DNA of 64,000 nt from Streptomyces caelestis. Its GTDB lineage: Bacteria; Actinomycetota; Actinomycetes; Streptomycetales; Streptomycetaceae. The position numbers and the translations under genes were made by a program. The stretch's first letter is position 1. Each line of letters starts with the position of its first letter. Below, piece by piece: positions 7,503 to 14,747 of this stretch. Under the pieces are notes generated by a model. It had not been told where the DNA came from. It saw only the letters and a program-made list of their open reading frames with translations, and ran no database searches. The stretch spans positions 7,626,001 through 7,690,000 of the forward strand of contig NZ_JACHNE010000001.1 of the NCBI RefSeq assembly GCF_014205255.1, in the 5' to 3' direction.

Positions 7503-8072
7503 TCAAGGTCGGCCGCGGAGCGCGGCTTCGGGGCTCTCCTGCTGGTCGGGCACGTACTTGTAGCCCACGCGCCGAACGGTGATGATCCGGTGCCGGTGAG
7601 CCTTGCCCAGCTTGCGGCGCAGGCGGGCGATGTGGACATCCACGGTGCGGCCGTCGCCGATGTGGTCGTAGCCCCAGACGGCGGCCACCAGCCGATCGCG
7701 CGTCTGCACCTGGTGGGGATGCTGGACGAGATGCGCCAGCAGTCCGAACTCCAGGTAGGTGAGGTCGAGTTCGCGTCCGTCCACCTCGGCGACGTGTCGC
7801 GCGGGATCGACGCGGACGGTGTCGTGTGCCGTCCGCCGGGCAGGGGCCGAGTCCGTGGCGGCGACCGGTCGGATCTCGGGCCGTGGCCTGTCCTTGGCGA
7901 AGAGCTCGGCGGGATCGGTGCCCTCGGGGACGAGCACGAGGTAGCCGACGAGCGGCGCGGACGTGTGTCCCTGGGTGTCTCTCCGAGCTGTATCCCCTAC
8001 CAGGCGAAGGCGGGGTGTGTCGGAGAGCGGCGCATCGTGTGGGGCGGCCTGGGCCGGAAGTGCCGTGGTCAT
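7503..8072 (-). CDS. Winged-helix DNA-binding protein without a receiver domain
   Basis: Residues 95-175 of this 189-residue protein form an OmpR/PhoB-type winged helix (LTYLEFGLLAHLVQHP, VWGYDHIGDGRTVDVHIARL, then VRRVGYKYVP). The N-terminal part is short and lacks the phosphoacceptor receiver domain. It contains a hydrophobic VGYLVLVPEG strand. It is the first gene after leader peptide 3, and the DszC-like gene follows 13 bp downstream. It probably controls this operon and perhaps the other sulfur units. The signal it senses is unknown. Confidence 0.8.
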   Translation of the reverse strand: MTTALPAQAAPHDAPLSDTPRLRLVGDTARRDTQGHTSAPLVGYLVLVPEGTDPAELFAKDRPRPEIRPVAATDSAPARRTAHDTVRVDPARHVAEVDGRELDLTYLEFGLLAHLVQHPHQVQTRDRLVAAVWGYDHIGDGRTVDVHIARLRRKLGKAHRHRIITVRRVGYKYVPDQQESPEAALRGRP

Positions 8073-8154
8073 GGTGGTTGTCCCTCAGAAGTGTGTCGGG
8101 CGATCGAGCGCAGGGGAGCGGAGCGGGCACGGGTGAACGTGTGAGCCGCGTGCC

Positions 8155-8238
8155 TTACGCGCGACAGCAGGCGGCACTGACGACGTGACCAAAGTCGACA
8201 TGCCGACGACGAACGAGTCGCTGCTGCTTACGGGACAT
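8155..8238 (-). CDS. Putative cysteine-type leader peptide 3
   Basis: This 27-residue peptide starts at ATG 8238 with the motif RRRHVDFGHVVSAACCRA near its end. It is the third leader of this type in 5 kb and has two consecutive Cys codons close to the stop. It lies 82 bp upstream of the winged-helix gene. The promoter at 8246-8274 places the transcription start at or next to the ATG, so it is probably translated from a leaderless message. Confidence 0.8.
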   Translation of the reverse strand: MSRKQQRLVRRRHVDFGHVVSAACCRA

Positions 8239-8245
8239 GTTCATC

Positions 8246-8274
8246 ATCCTGCGCACCCCCGGCGGACGCGTCAA
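8246..8274 (-). promoter_or_regulatory. Promoter of leader peptide 3 and the wHTH-DszC-TSUP operon
   Basis: On the minus strand, TTGACG (8274-8269) and CAGGAT (8251-8246) are separated by 17 bp, with 7 bp from the -10 to the leader ATG. The operator-like element at 8281-8306 lies directly upstream of the -35. Confidence 0.6.
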
Positions 8275-8280
8275 GGTTTC

Positions 8281-8306
8281 CCTAGTAATTCAATAGGAAA
8301 AGTAGG
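8281..8306. promoter_or_regulatory. 26-bp operator-like element, copy 2
   Basis: Read on the minus strand, the element has CCTA, TTTTCCTA and a terminal TAGG at the same spacing as copy 1 (3566-3591). It is AT-rich compared with its surroundings and sits just upstream of the -35 of leader 3. Its orientation relative to transcription is opposite to copy 1. Confidence 0.6.
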
Positions 8307-8515
8307 GAAGATCTCGCACTCTGAGAGGCAGCCGTCCGCGATGGATCTCCTTCAGGGGGCCTCTTACGTGGTGAGACGTCCCGATACGCCGACCGCCTCC
8401 CAGGACGGCGCGGGACCGCACGACGGGGCACAGGAAGGGACGCGTGAGGGACCGCACATGGACGAACGGGCGGAGCGGCCTCGCCCGCGAGCCGGGCCCT
8501 GACCGGCCGCCCCGC

Positions 8516-9805
8516 TCACCGCCGGAGAGGTGTGTGCGCCGTCTCCGGCAGCCGCAGGTACACCAGCGACGACAGCAGGCAGAGCACCGCGACGTACCAG
8601 GGGAACAGCCCGGCGTGGCCCACCTCCTTGAACAGCGTGCCCACGTACGGAGCCGTGCCGCCGAAGAGGGCGACCGTCAGCGAGTAGGGGAAGCCGATAC
8701 CGGCCGCGCGGACCCGCGGCGGGAAGATCTCCGCGTTCACGGCCGCGCTGATCGAGGTGAACCCGGTCAGCAGCACCATGCCGGCGCAACTCACGAGCAG
8801 CAGTACCGCGAACGAGTCGCGCAGGGCGTGCAGCAGGGGCACGGTGAGCAGGGCGAAGCCCAGGCCGAAGAAGAGGAGCAGGGGGCGGCGGCCGAAGCGG
8901 TCGGACAGGAGGCCGCCGAGCGGTTGCAGCAGGGCGAAGAAGGCCAGTGAGATCGTGCCCGCGAGCAGCGCGTCCGACTTCTCCAGCCCCGCGTTGAGTT
9001 CGGCGTACGTCGGAAGGTACGACGTCCACGTGTAGTAGGCGATGGTGCCGCCCGCCGTGATGCCGCCGATGAGGAGGGACTCGCGCGGGTGCCGGCGCAG
9101 CGCCTCGAACAGGCCGGGGCGCGGGGCCTGCTGCTGCTCGGCGCTGCGGGTCTCCTGCGCGCCCTGCCGGATCCAGAAGCCGACCAGGCTGAGCACGGCC
9201 CCGAGTATGAACGGGACGCGCCAGCCCCAGCCGTTCATCTGCCCGTCGCTCAGCGTGTCCACGAGCAGCGTGGCGATGCCGGAGGCGACGAGCTGACCCA
9301 CGGTCGTCGACACGTACTGGAAGCTGGAGAACAGCCCGCGCCTGCCGGGGCCCGCCGACTCCACCAGGAAGGTCGTCGAGGCCGCGAACTCGCCGCCCAC
9401 GGACAGGCCTTGCAGCAGCCGCGCGAGGACGAGGATCACCGGTGCCAGCACGCCCACCGCCGCGTACGTCGGGGTCAGCCCGACCAGCAGGCTGCTGCCG
9501 CCCATCAGCAGGATGGTGACCGTCAGCGCCGCTCGCCGCCCGTGCCGGTCCGCGACCGCGCCCATCAGCAGCCCGCCGACCGGCCGCATGAAGAAGCCCA
9601 CCGCGAACACCGCGAACGTGGACAGCAGCGGTACCAGCGAGTTGTCCGCGCTCTTGGGGAAGACCTGGGCGGCGATGTAGGTGGCCAGAAACGTGTAGGC
9701 GTACCAGTCGTACCACTCCACGGCGTTGCCCACGGAGGCGGCGAGGAGCTGGCGAACGGGCCGTTTCGTCGGCGGGGAGGCCGTCTGCGTCTCTGTCACG
9801 TCCAT
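8516..9805 (-). CDS. MFS transporter, metabolite:H+ symporter (MHS) family
   Basis: This 429-residue permease starts at the ATG at 9805, which has a GGGGAGG ribosome site. An upstream in-frame start would add an unlikely proline- and glycine-rich tail. Typical MHS motifs are present: SVGNAVEWYDWYAYTF in helix 1, the RPVGGLLMGAVADRHGRR loop and LLQGLSVGGEFAAS in helix 4. Members import organic acids such as 2-oxoglutarate, shikimate or aromatic carboxylates, or osmolytes. The neighbouring vanAB-like genes make an aromatic or dicarboxylate substrate attractive. That is inference. Confidence 0.85.
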   Translation of the reverse strand: MDVTETQTASPPTKRPVRQLLAASVGNAVEWYDWYAYTFLATYIAAQVFPKSADNSLVPLLSTFAVFAVGFFMRPVGGLLMGAVADRHGRRAALTVTILLMGGSSLLVGLTPTYAAVGVLAPVILVLARLLQGLSVGGEFAASTTFLVESAGPGRRGLFSSFQYVSTTVGQLVASGIATLLVDTLSDGQMNGWGWRVPFILGAVLSLVGFWIRQGAQETRSAEQQQAPRPGLFEALRRHPRESLLIGGITAGGTIAYYTWTSYLPTYAELNAGLEKSDALLAGTISLAFFALLQPLGGLLSDRFGRRPLLLFFGLGFALLTVPLLHALRDSFAVLLLVSCAGMVLLTGFTSISAAVNAEIFPPRVRAAGIGFPYSLTVALFGGTAPYVGTLFKEVGHAGLFPWYVAVLCLLSSLVYLRLPETAHTPLRR

Positions 9806-9968
9806 GACCCTCCCCGGGACGCGCCCCGGCACACCTCCCGTACCGGCGACTTTCACACGAGTGTCACCGGTCCCTTCCTTGGCGTTTGGTGTCCCTGAAA
9901 CACTCCTTCCGCGCAGATTCCGTCATGTTCCGGCCATCCCGTACCTCAGGATGAGAGGTCTGTCCTTC

Positions 9969-12020
9969 ATGTCCGAAGTCAACCGGCGCCGCTTTCTCCA
10001 ACTCGCGGGTGCCACCACGGCCTTCAGCGCGCTGTCCGCCAGCATCCAGCGCGCCGCCGCGCTCCCGGCCAACCACCGCACCGGGTCGATCGAGGACGTC
10101 GAGCACATCGTCGTCCTGATGCAGGAGAACCGCTCCTTCGACCACTACTTCGGCACCCTCAGAGGCGTCCGCGGCTTCGGCGACCCGCGCCCGGTCACCC
10201 TCGACAACGGCAAACCCGTCTGGCACCAGGAGAAGGACGGCAAGGAGATCCTGCCGTTCCACCCGGACGCCGACGACCTCGGCATGCAGTTCCTGGAGGG
10301 CCTGCCGCACTCCTGGCCCGACGGCCACCAGGCCTACAACGGCGGCAAGTACGACCGGTGGGTGCCCGCCAAGGGCACCACGACCATGGCGTACCTGACC
10401 CGCGAGGACATCCCCTTCCACTACGCCCTCGCCGACGCCTTCACCGTCTGCGACGCCTACCACTGCTCGTTCATCGGCTCCACCGACCCGAACCGCTACT
10501 ACATGTGGTCCGGGTACACGGGCAACGACGGCACCGGCGGCGGCCCCGTCCTCGGAAACGACGAACTCGGCTACGGCTGGACGACCTACCCCGAACGCCT
10601 GGAGCGGGCCGGCGTCTCCTGGAAGATCTACCAGGACATCGGCGACGGCCTCGACGCGAAGGGCTCCTGGGGCTGGATCGAGGACGCCTACCGCGGCAAC
10701 TACGGCGACAACTCCCTGCTGTACTTCAACAAGTACCGCAACGCCCAGCCCGGCGACCCCTGGTACGACAAGGCCCGCACCGGCACGAACGCCAAGGCCG
10801 GCGACGGCTACTTCGACCAGCTGAAGGCCGACGTCAAGACCGGCAAGCTGCCGCGGATCTCCTGGATCGCCGCCCCCGAGGCCTTCTCCGAGCACTCCAA
10901 CTGGCCGTCGAACTATGGCGCCTGGTACATCGCGCAGGTCCTGGACGCCCTCACCGCCAACCCGGAGGTCTGGTCGAAGACGGCCCTGTTCATCACCTAC
11001 GACGAGAACGACGGCTTCTTCGACCACGTCGTGCCGCCCCTGCCGCCGAAGGACGCCTCACGCGGCAAGTCCACCGTCGACGTCTCCCTCGACCTCTTCC
11101 CGGGGGACGGCAAGAACACGGCCGGCCCGTACGGCCTCGGCCCGCGGGTGCCGATGCTGGTCGTCTCGCCGTGGAGCAAGGGCGGCTACGTCTGCTCGGA
11201 GACCCTCGACCACACCTCCATCCTGCGGTTCATGGAGCGCCGCTTCGGCGTGCGCGAGCCCAACATCTCGCCGTGGCGCCGCGCCATCTGCGGTGACCTG
11301 ACGGCCGCGTTCGACTTCTCGCGCAAGGACGCGCGGCCCGCCCCGCTGCCCGGCACCGACGCGTACGAGCCGCAGGACCGCGAACGCCACCCCGACTACA
11401 AGCCGACCCCGCCCGCCGACCCGCGCATGCCCCGGCAGGAACGCGGCCTGCGCCGCGCCCGGCCGCTGAAGTACGCCCCGCACGTGGACGCCTCGGTCGA
11501 CGCGGCGGCCGGGAAGCTCACCCTCGCCTTCGCCTCCGGTCCGAAGGCCGGCGCCGCCTTCCACGTCACCTCCGGCAACCGCACCGACGGCCCCTGGAGG
11601 TACACGACCGAGGCCGGCAAGACGCTCTCCGACACCTGGAACTCGGACTGGTCGGCGGGTCGTTACGACCTGACCGTGCACGGTCCGAACGGCTTCGTGC
11701 GGGTCTTCAAGGGGTCGAACAGGACGGCCTGCTGCGAGGTCACCGCACGCCACACCGGTGGCGACATCGAGCTCACCTTCACCAACAAGGGGTCCGGCAC
11801 GGCACGGCTGAAGCTCTCCGACGGTTACGGCGGCCGGACCTCGACCGTCACCGTCCGGCCGGGCGGGAAGGTGCGGCGGACCGTCGAGCTCGCCGCCGGC
11901 CGCCGCTGGTACGACCTGACCGTCACCGCCGAGGGCGACGCGGCCTTCCTGCGGCGGTTCGCGGGACACGTCGAGAACGGGCAGCCGGGCGTGAGCGACC
12001 CGGCGATCATCACCGCGTAG
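9969..12020 (+). CDS. plcC: Phosphocholine-type phospholipase C, Tat-exported
   Basis: This 683-residue enzyme hydrolyses phospholipids such as phosphatidylcholine outside the cell. It starts MSEVNRRRFLQLAG, a twin-arginine signal that ends after the AAA near residue 32. The catalytic region has EHIVVLMQENRSFDHYFG near residue 50, followed by a metal-binding TDPNRYYMWSG segment and FITYDENDGFFDHVVPP. Two C-terminal beta domains of the DUF756 type (roughly 500-590 and 600-680) complete the usual architecture. The start at 9969 is chosen because upstream residues lack a signal, and GAGAGG lies 10 bp away. The 3' end overlaps the convergent transporter gene by 11 bp. Confidence 0.92.
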   Translation: MSEVNRRRFLQLAGATTAFSALSASIQRAAALPANHRTGSIEDVEHIVVLMQENRSFDHYFGTLRGVRGFGDPRPVTLDNGKPVWHQEKDGKEILPFHPDADDLGMQFLEGLPHSWPDGHQAYNGGKYDRWVPAKGTTTMAYLTREDIPFHYALADAFTVCDAYHCSFIGSTDPNRYYMWSGYTGNDGTGGGPVLGNDELGYGWTTYPERLERAGVSWKIYQDIGDGLDAKGSWGWIEDAYRGNYGDNSLLYFNKYRNAQPGDPWYDKARTGTNAKAGDGYFDQLKADVKTGKLPRISWIAAPEAFSEHSNWPSNYGAWYIAQVLDALTANPEVWSKTALFITYDENDGFFDHVVPPLPPKDASRGKSTVDVSLDLFPGDGKNTAGPYGLGPRVPMLVVSPWSKGGYVCSETLDHTSILRFMERRFGVREPNISPWRRAICGDLTAAFDFSRKDARPAPLPGTDAYEPQDRERHPDYKPTPPADPRMPRQERGLRRARPLKYAPHVDASVDAAAGKLTLAFASGPKAGAAFHVTSGNRTDGPWRYTTEAGKTLSDTWNSDWSAGRYDLTVHGPNGFVRVFKGSNRTACCEVTARHTGGDIELTFTNKGSGTARLKLSDGYGGRTSTVTVRPGGKVRRTVELAAGRRWYDLTVTAEGDAAFLRRFAGHVENGQPGVSDPAIITA

Positions 12021-12969
12021 CCGTGGTGAGGTGCCCCGGATCGTGCGGCCGGGGCACCAACGCCGGTTCGGCCGCCGCGGAACCGGGTCCCAGGGCCAGG
12101 ACGGCGGCCACCGGATGGTCGTCGTCCACCGGGGCGGCCGCCGGGCCGTCCGCCGGCTTCGCCCGGCTGAGCAGCACCACGCCCCAGGACGCCAGGCCGC
12201 CCCCGGCCAGCGCGAGCAGCACGCCCGCCGGGCCGCCCTGGAGGCGCTCGCCCAGCAGGGACAGGCCGATCACCGCGGCGGCCAGCGGGTTGGCCAGGGT
12301 CACCACCGCGAGCGGGCCGCCGAGACCGCCCCGGTAGGCCGTCTGCGACAGCAGCAGCCCGCCGGCCGCGAAGGCCGCCACCAGCAGCGCCACCCCGACC
12401 ACCTGGACGCTCAGCAGCGGACCGGACCGGTCCGTCGCGGCCACCGTCACGGTCTGCGTGAGGGCCGAGGCGACCCCGGAGGCCACGCCGGACGCGCCGG
12501 CGTGCCGCAGCCCGGGGCGGGCGCCCGGCCGGGACAGCACACCGATCAGGGCCGTCGTGGCGCCCGCCACCGCCAGCGCCTCGGGAACGCTCAGCACCTC
12601 GTCGGGTGCCGGACCGGACGCCGCGACCAGGATCGCGCACAGACCGAGCAGCGTCAGCGCGGTGCCCTGCCACTCGACGGCGTTCACCCGCCGCCCCGCG
12701 AGCCGCGCCCCCATGGGTACCGCCGCGACCAGGGTGAGCGCGCCGAGCGGCTGCACCACGGTCAGTGGCCCGTACTTCAGCGCCACGACGTGCAGCAGCG
12801 CGGCAGCCGCGTTCAGCCCGACCGAGCACCACCAGGCGCCACTGCCGAGCAGCCGCAGCGTGCCCGAGCCGGGCGAGCGGGAGGCGAGCCGTTCCTGGGC
12901 GACCGCCGCGGCCGCGTAGGCGACGGCGGAGACGAGGGACAGGGCCACGGCGGCGAGGACGGCGCTCAC
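12010..12969 (-). CDS. DMT/EamA-like membrane transporter
   Basis: This 319-residue protein has about nine or ten hydrophobic helices and the drug/metabolite transporter pattern, for example ALKYGPLTVVQPLGALTLV and VVTLANPLAAAVIGLSLLGE. The GTG start overlaps the stop of the PAP2 gene (GTGA), so the two are co-expressed. The pair is divergent from a TetR regulator across strong dyads and is likely its target. The substrate is unknown. Confidence 0.8.
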   Translation of the reverse strand: MSAVLAAVALSLVSAVAYAAAAVAQERLASRSPGSGTLRLLGSGAWWCSVGLNAAAALLHVVALKYGPLTVVQPLGALTLVAAVPMGARLAGRRVNAVEWQGTALTLLGLCAILVAASGPAPDEVLSVPEALAVAGATTALIGVLSRPGARPGLRHAGASGVASGVASALTQTVTVAATDRSGPLLSVQVVGVALLVAAFAAGGLLLSQTAYRGGLGGPLAVVTLANPLAAAVIGLSLLGERLQGGPAGVLLALAGGGLASWGVVLLSRAKPADGPAAAPVDDDHPVAAVLALGPGSAAAEPALVPRPHDPGHLTTATR

Positions 12970-13814
12970 CGGCCGGTCCCCGCGAGCGCCTGCTCCTCGG
13001 CCCGGGCCTGGGCCGGTACGAACCTGCCCTGTGCGCGGCCCGCCGTCGTCGCCGTGCGCTGCGGCGAGCGAAGCGAGATGGGGGTCCCCCCGGACGAAGT
13101 CCGGGGAAGGATCGTCGCGAGTGCCAGACCCAGCAGGCCCGTCGCCACGATCGCGTCGAGCCAGTAGTGGTTCGCGGTGCCGACGATCACCAGCAGCGTC
13201 CACGCGGGATGCAGCAGCCACAGCCACCGCCACCGTGAGCGGGTCGCCACGATCAGGCCGATCGCCAGCATCAGGGCCCAGCCGAAGTGCAGCGACGGCA
13301 TCGCGGCGAACTGGTTCGACAGGGAGTCGGTCGCGGGATTTCCGTACACCGACGGGCCGTAGACCTGCGCGGTGTCCACCAGACCGGTCGCGGCCAGCAT
13401 GCGCGGCGGGGCGAGCGGGAACAGCAGATGCACCACCAGAGCGGCGGCGGTGACGGCGGCCAGGACCCGGCGGGCCCACACGTAGTGGGCCGGGCGGCGC
13501 AGGTAGAGCCAGATCAGGAAGGCGGCGGTGGCCGGGAAGTGGACGGCCGCGTAGTAGGTGTTGGCGAGGTGCACCAGGCCGTCGCCGTGCAGCAGCAGGG
13601 ACTGCACCGCCCCCTCGCCGGGCAGCTGGACCGCTCGTTCGAGGTCCCACACGCGGTACGCGTTGTGGAAGGCCTCGCCGGTGTGGCCCGTGGCCAGTTG
13701 CCGGCCGACCTTGTAGACGAGGAAGAGCCCTGCGACGAGCAGGACCTCCCGGACGAGCGGCGGTCGCGCTATCGCGTCGGACCCCGCCGGCGCAGGCTCG
13801 GTGCGGGCATTCAT
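12966..13814 (-). CDS. PAP2-superfamily membrane phosphatase/transferase
   Basis: This 282-residue protein has six hydrophobic helices. It contains the PAP2/Aur1-type motifs FAAMPSLHFGWAL near residue 175 and ANHYWLDAIVA near 215, which supply the two active-site histidines. An inositolphosphotransferase or lipid phosphate phosphatase role in lipid modification is likely. A repeated DNA element at 13063-13109 lies within the frame and encodes the tail segment ILPRTSSGGTPISLRSP after the last helix. The catalytic part is intact, but the normal C-terminus has been altered. Downstream is a DMT transporter, and upstream a divergent TetR gene. Confidence 0.85.
   Translation of the reverse strand: MNARTEPAPAGSDAIARPPLVREVLLVAGLFLVYKVGRQLATGHTGEAFHNAYRVWDLERAVQLPGEGAVQSLLLHGDGLVHLANTYYAAVHFPATAAFLIWLYLRRPAHYVWARRVLAAVTAAALVVHLLFPLAPPRMLAATGLVDTAQVYGPSVYGNPATDSLSNQFAAMPSLHFGWALMLAIGLIVATRSRWRWLWLLHPAWTLLVIVGTANHYWLDAIVATGLLGLALATILPRTSSGGTPISLRSPQRTATTAGRAQGRFVPAQARAEEQALAGTGR
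13063..13109. repeat. Short interspersed repeat inside the PAP2 gene
   Basis: The 29-bp core running from GGCGAGCGAAGCGAGATG into GGGGTCCCCCC is identical to the reverse strand of 24302-24330 in pcaF. It is followed by a small hairpin (CCGGACGAAGTCCGG). It is translated in frame near the end of the PAP2 protein. Confidence 0.75.
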
Positions 13815-13846
13815 CCCCCGGCCCTTTCGGTGACGGTGCTGCTGTT

Positions 13847-13868
13847 ATCGGTACGAGTTCGTACCGAT
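13847..13868. promoter_or_regulatory. TetR operator candidate 1
   Basis: ATCGGTACGA and TCGTACCGAT form a perfect 10-bp inverted repeat around GT. It lies 33 bp upstream of the PAP2 start in the divergent promoter region shared with the TetR gene. Confidence 0.65.
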
Positions 13869-13913
13869 ACGCCAGTGTACCGATACGGTCGCGTACCGGT
13901 ACACTGGCGTATC
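13866..13913. promoter_or_regulatory. TetR operator candidate 2, 48-bp dyad
   Basis: GATACGCCAGTGTACC (13866-13881) and its exact complement (13898-13913) form 16-bp arms around a 16-bp spacer. The motif GTACCGATAC recurs within and beside it, so two or more dimers could bind cooperatively. Confidence 0.65.
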
Positions 13914-13981
13914 GATAGACGAAGGACACACCGCCGGCGGGGAATTTTCCGGCCGCCCGAGGAAAGCCAGGAGCACAGCCC

Positions 13982-14590
13982 ATGACGTCGCAGGCTGCGG
14001 ACCGGCCCGAGCCGGTCGGTTCCTCGCGCCGCTCCAAGATCACGCCCGAGCGTGAGCAGGAGTTCTTCGACGCCGTGCTGGAGCAGCTCCGGGAGTGCGG
14101 CTACGACTCCGTCACCATGGAGGGGATCGCGGCCAGCACCCGGTGCAGCAAGTCCACGCTCTACCGTCAGTGGAAGACCAAGCCCCAGTTCGTGGCGGCG
14201 GCGCTGCGCTCCCACCGGCGCACGCGCCGCATCGACACCGGCTCGCTCGCCGGCGACCTGCGCGAGGCCGCCCGGGCGGCGGGCGAGCTGTCGGGCCGGG
14301 ACACCAAGCTCCTCCAGGCGCTCGCCCATGCCGCGCCCCAGGACGCCGAGCTGCAGCGCGCGTTGCGCGAGGCGCTGGTCGAACCGGAGATCGCCGCACT
14401 GAAGGAGATCATCCGGCGCGGGGTCGAACGGGGGGAGGTGCCCGCCGATCATCCGGCGCTGGAGTACATCCCGGCGCAGATGTACGGCGTCCTGCGCATC
14501 CGGCCCGTCCTGGAGGGCGCGGACGCGGACCCCGACTACCTCGTCCGGTTCGTGGAGGCGGCCGTGCTGCCGGCACTGGGCCTCACCTGA
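13982..14590 (+). CDS. TetR-family transcriptional regulator
   Basis: This 202-residue protein has an N-terminal TetR helix-turn-helix (LRECGYDSVTMEGIAASTRC, then SKSTLYRQWKTK) at residues 35-75 and a helical ligand-binding C-terminus with the TetR_C pattern of PSPEL-like regulators. It is divergent from the PAP2/DMT operon, and two dyads lie between them. It probably represses that operon and itself. The effector is unknown. Confidence 0.88.
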   Translation: MTSQAADRPEPVGSSRRSKITPEREQEFFDAVLEQLRECGYDSVTMEGIAASTRCSKSTLYRQWKTKPQFVAAALRSHRRTRRIDTGSLAGDLREAARAAGELSGRDTKLLQALAHAAPQDAELQRALREALVEPEIAALKEIIRRGVERGEVPADHPALEYIPAQMYGVLRIRPVLEGADADPDYLVRFVEAAVLPALGLT

Positions 14591-14747
14591 GACCCGGGCC
14601 GCCGTCGACGGGATGACCGGACGGCGACCCGACCGCGCCGACCCGTGGGGACGGGGGCGGCGCGCACCCCCCGGCCGGGTGGGGTTCCCCTGTGAGCGGC
14701 GGGGGCGCCCTGCCCGGCCGACCGGTGTCCGGCGGTGGGAGGCCGGC

